DNA of 20,529 nucleotides, taken from DAOVDI01 sp965373045. GTDB taxonomy: Bacteria > Acidobacteriota > Aminicenantia > Aminicenantales > Aminicenantaceae. Location: assembly GCA_965373045.1 (NCBI GenBank), contig CBDVEQ010000018.1:1-20529 (forward strand). The letters run 5' to 3'. The position numbers and the translations under genes are program-made. The notes beneath the pieces were generated by a model, which was given only the letters and a program-made list of their open reading frames with translations, made no database searches and was not told where the DNA came from. Below are positions 6,966 through 14,349 of the stretch, piece after piece (the stretch's first letter is position 1; each line of letters begins with the position of its first letter).

Positions 6966-9900
6966 ATGAGTAAATTCCGAACATATTTCTTCTTACTGCT
7001 CGGAGTGCTTCTTCTTGTTGGGTCATTAGCAGCTCAATCACCGACCGGAAAGATTACCGGAACAGTCACCGACGATCAAGGTGCTGCTCTTCCAGGCGTG
7101 ACAGTTGACGCCGACAGCCCGACTCTGGTTGGTACAGCCTCAGGCACCACCGACACTAACGGAGTCTTCCGGCTGTTTGGTTTGGCCTCCGGAAGGTATA
7201 CAATTAAGTTTACTCTGGAGGGCTTTAACACTGTTATTCGTAAAGACATCATCGTCCGGGTGGAACAGACCATCAGAGTAAATATCGAGATGATTCAGGG
7301 TTCGATAGAAGAACAAATCACGGTTATCGGACAATCTCCTTTGGTGGATGTCAAGAGCACCACAAAGGGCATGACTCTGACCAAAGAGATGTTTCAGATG
7401 TTACCCAGAGGCAGAAACTTCGACACACTGGTCACAGCGGTTCCTGGTGTCAACCAAGAACCCTATCTGGGTGGGCTTTCCGTCGACGGCGCCAGCGGCG
7501 CAGAGAACATGTACTACATAGACGGAATGGACATCACCAACATGGACCAGGGCAGCAGGGACCAATCGGCAGTCTTTGAGTTTGTGGATGAGATCCAGAT
7601 TGTTGCCAGCGGCTACCAAGCTGAGTTTGGCGGCTCTATGGGAGGTGTTATTAACGTCATCACCCGCGCCGGTGGAAACAAGTTCCACGGAGAACTGATC
7701 GGCTATTATTCGGGAAGCCGACTCAACGGCACAGAGAGAGACGTCCTCCGGCTGGATCCGTTAGATACGAGCAAAGCTGAGTATGTGAACTACCAGACCG
7801 GAAAAGGATTGGACGCAGCTCTTGGTAAAGACGAGGTCAACAGGTCGGAGATAGGCTTCAGCCTTGGCGGCTATATCATCAAAGACAAACTGTGGTTCTT
7901 CGGCTCCTTTTTGCCTCGCTTTACAAATACCACACGGCACATTGATTGGTTACCTGCAGGAACATCTGCAGCAAGCGATCATACACGGAAGCAGACTTGG
8001 TATAACGGCCAGTTCAAGCTGACCTCACAGCCTATGAAGGACCTGAGGCTGGCTGCCTCGTTTGTCAACAACTTCTACAAATACAGAGGCGATTTGCCCG
8101 GTCGAACAGGCACAGGAAATCCGGACTATACATGGGGCGATACAGGATTTGATTATCCCAACTACAGTGGTACCTTGACCGCGGACTACACCGTGGGATC
8201 CAACCTGTTCCTAAGCCTGCGCGGAGGATACTTCTTCAAAGACCAAATGAACCAACAGCTCCCGGTTCCGACAGATCCTAGATGGCGTTTCAGGAAAGAG
8301 GCACCGGGTTATGCTTCAGTCAACAACCTGATGTTTCCTGATATTCCTGCTAATCTCCAGCATGGATCTGGCTGGTCCAACATCGGTTACGATGCCATGT
8401 TCGAGACCAAAAAGAACGAACGGAACCGATTGGGAGTCAACTTTGACACCACTCTGTATTTGAACCTGGCCGGTGAGCATGCCTGGAAAATGGGTGTGCA
8501 GATGGTTCGTATCGAGGAAAACATCGACAATACCATCAACCAGATCTATGTCATGCTGGGCTGGGACAGATCATTCACGCACCTGGATACAGGAAATACA
8601 GAAAGAGGAAAATACGGTTACTATGCTGTCCGTGGGGGAGACGCCGGAGCTTACGGCACATTTGCCAATCCCGACAGCACACGCTGGGCCCTGTACCTGC
8701 AGAACAGTTGGACACCAAGCTTTGCCAACAACAAGTTAACCGTGAACCTTGGTGTTAGGCTCGAAAAAGAGGACATCCCCAGCTTCTCCGACCTGCCAGA
8801 ATACGATTATCCACCGATTCAGTTTGGCTTCTTCGATAAGATTGCCCCCAGAATCGGGTTTATCTATGATGTGGCCGGTGATGCCAGCACCAAGATTTTC
8901 GGAAGCTTCGGCTATTACTACGACGTCATGAAACTCGACATGGCTGTGGGTTCTTATGGCGGATTCAAGTGGTGGAGCGACTACTATACCCTGGATGACT
9001 ATGACTACACGAAAATCACCAAATCCAATCCCGGTGGAGCGGGAACCTACATCAGGACTTATAACTGGCGTGAGCCTTCCTTTGATTCCACTGACCCGGA
9101 TCTTCTGCCCACCCTTCAGACAGAGCTCACTTTCGGAGCCGAGAAAAAGCTGATGGAGAACGTCTCAGCTTCTGTGCGAGTGGTGTACAAACATGTCGTG
9201 CGAACCATTGAAGACGTGGGTGTTCTTACCGCAGGTGGTGAATCCTACTACACATCCAATCCTGGGTTCGGCTACTCCAGGCCTATATCTCAAGGTGGGG
9301 AGTTTGCTGATATCTATCCAGCATGCCCCAAAGCTAAACGTGAATACTGGGGCGTCAATATTGGCCTAGATAAGCGGTTCAGCGACAACTGGATGGGCGG
9401 ATTCTCCTACACCTGGAGCCAGCTTAAGGGTAACTACTCTGGTTTGGCCAGCTCCGACGAATGGGGAAGAAACGATCCCAATGTCGAGAGGTACTGGGAT
9501 CTGTGGTGGCACATGTGGGATAGGAATATGAACGAGATTATAGGCAACCTCAACACCGACCGGCCGCACCAATTCAAGTTTTACGGCTCCTATGTTTTCC
9601 CGTTTGGCCTTACCTTGGGAACGGTTGTCAATGCCATGAGCGGAATTCCTGTAACCAGGGAGCTGCACACCGGATTGGAAGGATATTATCCGGATGGCCG
9701 CTTGACCGACGGACGTAGTCCTTTCATCTTGTTTGCCAACCTGTATGCCGAGTACAACCTGAAGATCACGGATCGGTACAGAATCCAGTTGAACATCAAT
9801 GTGGACAATGTTTTTAATGTAGCTACTGCCCGACGTATTTACGCCAAGATGAACCAGACATCCACTGTGCTGACCGACGATGAAAGACTGGCTGGATGGA

Positions 9901-10034
9901 CATACGACAATAACGCCTACACTGTCACCTCTAATGCCAGAACGTTGACCTATATTCCTGATCCCCGGTTCTTGAAGGAAATGGCTTTTTATCCTCCCCT
10001 CACAGCTCGAATCGGACTCAAGTTCATCTTCTAA
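6966..10034 (+). CDS. TonB-dependent receptor, Oar-like, with N-terminal carboxypeptidase-regulatory-like domain
   Basis: 1022 residues. Signal peptide ~1-23 (core FFLLLGVLLLVGSLAA, cleavage near AA-QS). Residues ~28-110 form a carboxypeptidase-regulatory-like beta-sandwich (GKITGTVTDDQGAALPGVTV, then DTNGVFRLFGLASGRYTI). The plug domain is at ~117-235 (TVIGQSPLVDVKST, MLPRGRNFDTLV, VDGASGAENMYYIDGMDI, GGSMGGVINVITRAGGN). The remaining ~780 residues are the barrel, ending LTARIGLKFIF with terminal Phe. Such proteins sit in the outer membrane and take up large substrates using TonB-ExbBD energy; the substrate cannot be read from the sequence. No clear TonB box was identified between the signal peptide and the regulatory domain. 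AGGGGA at 6955-6960, five bases before the ATG, fixes the start. It is followed by a strong terminator, so it is probably a single-gene transcript. Confidence 0.93.
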   Translation: MSKFRTYFFLLLGVLLLVGSLAAQSPTGKITGTVTDDQGAALPGVTVDADSPTLVGTASGTTDTNGVFRLFGLASGRYTIKFTLEGFNTVIRKDIIVRVEQTIRVNIEMIQGSIEEQITVIGQSPLVDVKSTTKGMTLTKEMFQMLPRGRNFDTLVTAVPGVNQEPYLGGLSVDGASGAENMYYIDGMDITNMDQGSRDQSAVFEFVDEIQIVASGYQAEFGGSMGGVINVITRAGGNKFHGELIGYYSGSRLNGTERDVLRLDPLDTSKAEYVNYQTGKGLDAALGKDEVNRSEIGFSLGGYIIKDKLWFFGSFLPRFTNTTRHIDWLPAGTSAASDHTRKQTWYNGQFKLTSQPMKDLRLAASFVNNFYKYRGDLPGRTGTGNPDYTWGDTGFDYPNYSGTLTADYTVGSNLFLSLRGGYFFKDQMNQQLPVPTDPRWRFRKEAPGYASVNNLMFPDIPANLQHGSGWSNIGYDAMFETKKNERNRLGVNFDTTLYLNLAGEHAWKMGVQMVRIEENIDNTINQIYVMLGWDRSFTHLDTGNTERGKYGYYAVRGGDAGAYGTFANPDSTRWALYLQNSWTPSFANNKLTVNLGVRLEKEDIPSFSDLPEYDYPPIQFGFFDKIAPRIGFIYDVAGDASTKIFGSFGYYYDVMKLDMAVGSYGGFKWWSDYYTLDDYDYTKITKSNPGGAGTYIRTYNWREPSFDSTDPDLLPTLQTELTFGAEKKLMENVSASVRVVYKHVVRTIEDVGVLTAGGESYYTSNPGFGYSRPISQGGEFADIYPACPKAKREYWGVNIGLDKRFSDNWMGGFSYTWSQLKGNYSGLASSDEWGRNDPNVERYWDLWWHMWDRNMNEIIGNLNTDRPHQFKFYGSYVFPFGLTLGTVVNAMSGIPVTRELHTGLEGYYPDGRLTDGRSPFILFANLYAEYNLKITDRYRIQLNINVDNVFNVATARRIYAKMNQTSTVLTDDERLAGWTYDNNAYTVTSNARTLTYIPDPRFLKEMAFYPPLTARIGLKFIF

Positions 10035-10061
10035 TTACCCCCTGTAGCCTAAAGAAATCAC

Positions 10062-10101
10062 AAAGCCCTCCTTCCGGGAAACCGGAAGGAGGGCTTTTTT
10101 T
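10062..10101 (+). terminator. Rho-independent terminator after the TonB receptor gene
   Basis: A perfect 16-bp inverted repeat: AAAGCCCTCCTTCCGG at 10062-10077, tetraloop GAAA at 10078-10081, and the complementary arm at 10082-10097, with a run of seven T at 10095-10101. It lies 28 bases after the receptor stop codon. The loop is a stable GNRA tetraloop. On the minus strand the stem is followed by TTTG and T-rich sequence, so it may also stop transcripts of the convergent operon ending at 10206. Confidence 0.95.
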
Positions 10102-10153
10102 GTCACTGCGAGTGACCTTCTTTGTTAGTGTTAATGAAGTGAAGCAATCCCCT
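10101..10153. repeat. Diverged copy of a dispersed 'TGTCAYTGCGAG ... GAAGCAATCYC' repeat
   Basis: The stretch begins TGTCACTGCGAGTGACC and ends AGTGAAGCAATCCCC. Both ends match, from memory, a short palindromic repeat scattered between genes of many bacteria (typical form GTCATTGCGAGGAGCGAAGCGACGAAGCAATCTC-like). The middle is replaced by an unrelated-looking T-rich piece. It sits directly behind the terminator between two convergent genes, a normal place for such elements. Only one copy is visible in the window. Confidence 0.5.
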
Positions 10154-10205
10154 TATAAAGAACGAAGGTATTCTCTTGATGGATTCTAAGGACTGACCGT
10201 GCTGT

Positions 10206-11171
10206 CTATTTTATCTTAGCAATATACTCCAGGATGTTTTGCACTGTTGGTGCTTTTGGCGAATTCGGATCCATCTCCAGGAATTTTTTAAAGTTCGCTT
10301 CGGCATTGCTGTAATCGGCTTTGTTGAGATAGACATAGCCCAGCTTTAAGTATGGAAGAGGCCAGTCGGGCTTGATCTGGGTGGATATGGTGAAATAGTG
10401 GATTGCTTCGTCAATTTTCTGATTGGAAAAATAGATCTCTCCCACGTTGTAGGCCAAGATTTCATTTTCCGGGTAAACCTCGATGGACTGCTCGAAGTAG
10501 CTCTGGGCCTTTTCAAAGTCCTGTATCTTAAGATAACACTCGCCGATTCCAGCTAGAGCCCTGGCTGCCATCTCTTTTCCCATCGCTTTATCTTCCTTTG
10601 CCAGTTCGAGGACTTTTCGATAATTTTCCAGAGCCTGGTCAGTATCCCCTTTTTCCCGGTAGCAGTCACCGATGCTGGCATAAGCTTGGTAGGCTTCGGG
10701 ATTTTGTTCCAGAAACTGCTGCATGAGCGATATGGCCTCATCGTATTTTTGCTCCTTGAACAAGACATTGGCTTGTTCAAGCATATTCAAAGAGGCCTTG
10801 ACCACGGTACCCTCTCCTTCAATTTTTTTCAAGGTCAGGGTCACCCTGGGATTTCTTTGGAGCTGCCGCACGTATACTTCGGTAAATGATGGGATATACC
10901 CGTCTTTTGATACGGTCACCCTCCACATCCCGGTGCCCAAGCCCAGAACAGCCCATTCTCCTTTTTTACTGGAGGTGGCCTCTTTTTTAACTTCCATATT
11001 TTCGATTAATTCACAGACAATTTTCGCTGATGGGATGCCGTTTTGGCTCTCATCCATGACCAAGCCGGATAACCGGCCTTTTCCTCTTCCAGCCTGGGCC
11101 CATGCACAGCCGGCCAAAAGGAAAGTAATGATGATCCATATAAAAGCTCGTTGGTATGATTTCCTAAACAT
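10206..11171 (-). CDS. Lipoprotein with carboxypeptidase-regulatory-like domain and TPR repeats
   Basis: 321 residues. The N-terminus has a lipobox: FLLAGC with Cys22 as the probable lipidation site (a plain signal peptidase I site at AWA-QA is the alternative). Residues ~32-115 form a carboxypeptidase-regulatory-like sandwich (GRLSGLVMDESQNGIPSAKI, then VTVSKDGYIPSF). Residues ~128-320 are about five TPRs (for example AYASIGDCYREKGDTDQALE, AYNVGEIYFSNQKIDEAIHY, LKLGYVYLNKADYSNAEANF). AAGGAAG just upstream of the ATG supports the start. Last gene of the minus-strand operon, 33 bases after the short GWxTD gene. The regulatory-like fold is also found at the N-terminus of the convergent TonB receptor. 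Likely an envelope-anchored adaptor; specific role unknown. Confidence 0.85.
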   Translation of the reverse strand: MFRKSYQRAFIWIIITFLLAGCAWAQAGRGKGRLSGLVMDESQNGIPSAKIVCELIENMEVKKEATSSKKGEWAVLGLGTGMWRVTVSKDGYIPSFTEVYVRQLQRNPRVTLTLKKIEGEGTVVKASLNMLEQANVLFKEQKYDEAISLMQQFLEQNPEAYQAYASIGDCYREKGDTDQALENYRKVLELAKEDKAMGKEMAARALAGIGECYLKIQDFEKAQSYFEQSIEVYPENEILAYNVGEIYFSNQKIDEAIHYFTISTQIKPDWPLPYLKLGYVYLNKADYSNAEANFKKFLEMDPNSPKAPTVQNILEYIAKIK

Positions 11172-11204
11172 TTTATCTTCCTTAATAGATAGAAACCGTT
11201 TCTC

Positions 11205-12110
11205 TTAAACTTTAAATTTGATTGTTCTTCTTATACGGCTCTGGTCTTCTTTATTTTCGAGTTCGATAGTAATCGAATACTTTCCGGATTCGAGGTTGGT
11301 GGAAAATTGCATCACGTAATCTTCTCCTAGAACCTCCTCCAGGTTTTCCTCGGCAAAGGATATCGGGTAGTCGTCTTTTTTTTCCCAGACGCGATTTCCT
11401 GAGGAATCGAAGATTTGAAGTGATACGGCTAAGGTGGTTTTCCAAATACCCTCTTTTTCCTCGAACCATATGCCTTCGTAGGGAATGAGAATCCGGAAGA
11501 TGACTTCCCCTTCATCGGTTTTTTGAATCTTATAGTCAAAATCAAAGACAACATCTTTTTTGGCAATCATGGGTTTCTCGGCCATCTGGGCACGGTTGAT
11601 TTCTGCGATATGCCGGGCGCCAAGTGGAGAGAGCTTGTAGTTTCCGTTCCAGTCGACATCGACAAATACAATAGGGAAAAAACCGTAGTACCAGACCTCT
11701 TCCGGGAAATCATAGAATTCGCGTCCCCTCGGATAGGTATAACGCTCCATAGGGGGGCCGAGCAGGATATAGACTCTTCCTCTATCCTGAAGCCATCCTG
11801 GAGTGCCTCCTTCCTTAAAAAGCAGGTTCGCCATTTCGATCCGCTCGAAATATTCTTCCTTGAACTCGTTCTCTTCTGTATCCAGATCCGGGTCTCTTTT
11901 TTTCCAAAATTCTTTGATAAAAGCCTCATTTTCTGAGGGGGGAAGATTAAGGAATATCTTTCGCTCTTGCTTTGTGATGAGATATCTCACCTTGGAGTAG
12001 AATTCTTTACTGTCTGGATCGAGGTTTTTCTCCAGTTTATGCAGCGCACAAAACCCCAGGAATCCCAGGAAGAACAAAATAAGGGAGAAATAAGAGATTG
12101 TTTTTCTCAT
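11205..12110 (-). CDS. Short GWxTD domain-containing protein without TPRs
   Basis: 301 residues. The hydrophobic N-terminus (residues ~5-21, ISYFSLILFFLGFLGFC) is either a signal peptide or an atypical lipoprotein signal; Phe before Cys21 makes lipidation doubtful. The GWxTD core is at ~38-125: VRYLITKQERKIFLNLP, FWKKRDPDLDTEENEFKEEY, then GWLQDRGRVYILLGPP with the signature changed to GWLQD (105-109). About residues 185-301 form a second beta-rich region (DFDYKIQKTDEGEVIF, LQIFDSSGNRVWEKKDDY), and there is no TPR part. The ATG overlaps the stop of the upstream GWxTD/TPR gene (ATGA), with AAGGAGG inside the upstream gene, so translation is coupled. The two GWxTD proteins are therefore made together and may form a complex (inference). 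Confidence 0.87.
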   Translation of the reverse strand: MRKTISYFSLILFFLGFLGFCALHKLEKNLDPDSKEFYSKVRYLITKQERKIFLNLPPSENEAFIKEFWKKRDPDLDTEENEFKEEYFERIEMANLLFKEGGTPGWLQDRGRVYILLGPPMERYTYPRGREFYDFPEEVWYYGFFPIVFVDVDWNGNYKLSPLGARHIAEINRAQMAEKPMIAKKDVVFDFDYKIQKTDEGEVIFRILIPYEGIWFEEKEGIWKTTLAVSLQIFDSSGNRVWEKKDDYPISFAEENLEEVLGEDYVMQFSTNLESGKYSITIELENKEDQSRIRRTIKFKV

Positions 12111-14170
12111 TTCTGCCTCCTTATGGATTCAACCGTCTTTTTCAGATCCTCTTGATTCGTGTTGATTTCCAATGATTTCTCCCAGGCAATCAAAGCCTCT
12201 TTCATGTTGCCCAATCGGTAATAACATTCCCCTATGGAGTTGAGAATCTGAATGTGAGTGCCAAAGCGAGTAAGATAGTCTTTATAATAGGCAATGGCCT
12301 CTGCATATTCCCCCAGCGCCTGGCATGATTGACCCAATATAGACAAGAATTCGTATTTTTCCCGTTCCTTTAAAAAAGGAAGGCTGATTTCTTTGACCTT
12401 CTGGTATTCTTTCTCAACAGAGAGAATCCGGGCTAAATCCAGACCGTATTTGGCCGATTGCGGTTGTTTTCTGAACGCTTCTTCCAGCATGGCATGCGCT
12501 TTTTGCAGATCTCCTTTGTTTTGGTATTGGAGGCCCAGGATGTTGGCATAAAGGGGATCATCCGAGGAAGGCATTGGAAAGGAAAGCACCCAAGGTCTGG
12601 GAACGGTCGGCCGCTGGGAGATGTAGAAGTGACTCTGGGAAAAGAGAACTTCTTTGTTGTTATCATCAAGTAAAGCAACTCTGATCTTGTAGTTGGCCGA
12701 CGGATAATCTGCGAGTGGGAATTCTTCCAGAAAATGGATTTTGTCAATATAGTCAGCAATCTTTTTAGAAAAAGAATGAATTTTCTTCTCTTCTTTGAAC
12801 AGCGAATATTCCAGGATTCCCTGGCCTGACAATTCTTCGGTAAGGCCGAAGATCTGGAAGAAGAGGTAGAGAGTCTCATTTTTTGAAAAGTCGTTTCTGG
12901 GAGATGGCACAAGTTGCGTGCCTCCGATCAGCAGAGGCTTATTCTTTCCTTTGTATTTGGAATCCTCGACAATTCTGTTGGCAAATGTCAGGTCGCTCAT
13001 GATAAGGGAAGAAGCCTCAGGGATAGTGAAGGAAACTTCAAAGGAAGTGAATTCTTTGGATAAGGTGTTTCTCATCAGTACATCAAATTTATAGTTTCCT
13101 TCAACCAAAGGAAACAAATCCTGAAAGCTGAACAGTTTTGTACGGATGCTGTCAAGCTGGTTTTGATTGAGTTTGATGGGGACTCTCCGGTCGTACTGAT
13201 AAACAATCTTTCCTTCCAAGTCAGAGACTATGCCATTGACTTGAAAATTGCTGTAGTATTGATCTCCCACTTTTTCTATAGAAAATTTGCTGGGTTCGAT
13301 GAGATAGTGGACAAAGAACATGCCTGATTTGTCTTGGATTACCCTCACCAAGGCATCATTGTCGATGTAATTGGCGGAGTAATCAATCTCGATGAAGTCT
13401 TTGTATTTGAGGAGCTTTTCCGCGTAAGCATCTTTGACTTTCTTATGAGGGGCTGTGGGAATCATCTGGGAAATGAGAATCTCCGAGGCTAAAGACGGAG
13501 AGGGCAGGTGTTGGGTTTCGTTGGGAAGCAGAGTCAAGGAGATACCGGCGACAGTAGGTTCTATTCCCATAAGATTCCGGTAAGCGGACAGATAATCCAT
13601 GGGGTCTCCCTTGAAATGGATGAGCAGGTGATGGGGCCCGAATTTTATAGGCGAGTAGAGTTCGTACTCGCCGATTCCACTCCTCTTGAAAAAAACAACA
13701 TTGAAGGCATTTGGGAGCCCGTACTCGACCATGCCGCTGTAAAACCAGATGATGGTGGGATAGATTTCAGAATCATGTTCAAACCTTTCGATCGTATTGG
13801 GTTCACCCAAGGTGATGAAGATCTTTCCTCTCTCTGTCCGCCAGCCCGGCCCCGGTGATGTCCGGCCGAATGTTTTGTTGGCATGTCTAATGCGGCGGTA
13901 GTGCTCTTCTTTGAATTCATTTTCAGGTGTATTGGGATTGGGATCTCGCTGTTTCCAGAATGCCTCGATGAACATCTTCCGTTCTCTATCGCTTTCAAGC
14001 TGGAGGAAGACATCTTTTTCATTGGGAGTGATGATATAGACGACCTCTTCCTCCAACCAGGCCCTGTGGTTTTCTGGCAGGTCTTTAGGAGATTTTTTTT
14101 GGGGATTCCCTAGGGCAGGAAATAAAAAAATCATGCAGAGAAAAAAAGACACGAAAATATGTTTTTTCAA
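12107..14170 (-). CDS. GWxTD-like domain TPR protein, periplasmic, TTG start
   Basis: 687 residues. Signal peptide ~1-21 (MKKHIFVSFFLCMIFLFPAL, cleavage near LG-NP). The GWxTD core is at ~37-125: VVYIITPNEKDVFLQLESDR, FWKQRDPNPNTPENEFKEEH, then GWRTERGKIFITLGEP, with the last signature residue Glu instead of Asp (109-113). The middle is beta-rich and the C-terminal ~140 residues are TPRs (LSILGQSCQALGEYAEAIAY, NSIGECYYRLGNMKEALIAW). Full-length homologue of the two plus-strand GWxTD/TPR proteins but more diverged, and without an SH3/barrel neighbour. The start is a TTG: AAGGA lies six bases upstream, the Lys-rich signal start follows at once, and no ATG or GTG gives a better fit. First gene of a three-gene operon driven by the promoter at 14191-14219. 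Confidence 0.88.
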   Translation of the reverse strand: MKKHIFVSFFLCMIFLFPALGNPQKKSPKDLPENHRAWLEEEVVYIITPNEKDVFLQLESDRERKMFIEAFWKQRDPNPNTPENEFKEEHYRRIRHANKTFGRTSPGPGWRTERGKIFITLGEPNTIERFEHDSEIYPTIIWFYSGMVEYGLPNAFNVVFFKRSGIGEYELYSPIKFGPHHLLIHFKGDPMDYLSAYRNLMGIEPTVAGISLTLLPNETQHLPSPSLASEILISQMIPTAPHKKVKDAYAEKLLKYKDFIEIDYSANYIDNDALVRVIQDKSGMFFVHYLIEPSKFSIEKVGDQYYSNFQVNGIVSDLEGKIVYQYDRRVPIKLNQNQLDSIRTKLFSFQDLFPLVEGNYKFDVLMRNTLSKEFTSFEVSFTIPEASSLIMSDLTFANRIVEDSKYKGKNKPLLIGGTQLVPSPRNDFSKNETLYLFFQIFGLTEELSGQGILEYSLFKEEKKIHSFSKKIADYIDKIHFLEEFPLADYPSANYKIRVALLDDNNKEVLFSQSHFYISQRPTVPRPWVLSFPMPSSDDPLYANILGLQYQNKGDLQKAHAMLEEAFRKQPQSAKYGLDLARILSVEKEYQKVKEISLPFLKEREKYEFLSILGQSCQALGEYAEAIAYYKDYLTRFGTHIQILNSIGECYYRLGNMKEALIAWEKSLEINTNQEDLKKTVESIRRQK

Positions 14171-14176
14171 GGGTTT

Positions 14177-14181
14177 TCCTT
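14177..14181 (-). promoter_or_regulatory. Ribosome-binding site deciding a TTG start
   Basis: AAGGA on the minus strand, six bases before the TTG at 14170-14168. With the basic signal-peptide start that follows, it supports TTG as the initiation codon of the GWxTD/TPR gene. The leader from the predicted transcription start is only about 14 bases. Confidence 0.6.
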
Positions 14182-14190
14182 TTAAATATT

Positions 14191-14219
14191 ATTATAAAAC
14201 TTCGGAGATAAATGTGCAA
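14191..14219 (-). promoter_or_regulatory. Sigma70-type promoter of the minus-strand GWxTD operon
   Basis: On the minus strand, -35 TTGCAC (14219-14214), a 17-base spacer, and a perfect -10 TATAAT (14196-14191). Transcription would start near 14184, just ahead of the ribosome-binding site. It is the best promoter match I found in the window. Confidence 0.7.
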
Positions 14220-14299
14220 GACGTTGTACTCGTTCTGTATTCGTTCAGATTGATTAGTGACACCTCATCTATATCGATCTTCTTGTTTTGTTGTCCTTG

Positions 14300-14328
14300 T
14301 TGACCTTTCCTTGTTTTGTTATGATATT
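14300..14328 (+). promoter_or_regulatory. Possible promoter of the protease gene
   Basis: TTGACC at 14300-14305 and GATATT at 14323-14328, 17 bases apart, upstream of the ATG at 14350. The -10 matches consensus at only four of six positions and the resulting leader would be very short, so this is a weak candidate. Together with 14191-14219 it would make a divergent promoter region. Confidence 0.3.
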
Positions 14329-14349
14329 GGGGAAATTCTGCTAAGAAAA

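Noticed and set aside
14257..14349. 31-residue N-terminal extension of the protease from the ATG at 14257
   Set aside because: No ribosome-binding site; a proper signal peptide begins at the ATG at 14350; the upstream stretch contains promoter-like sequence.
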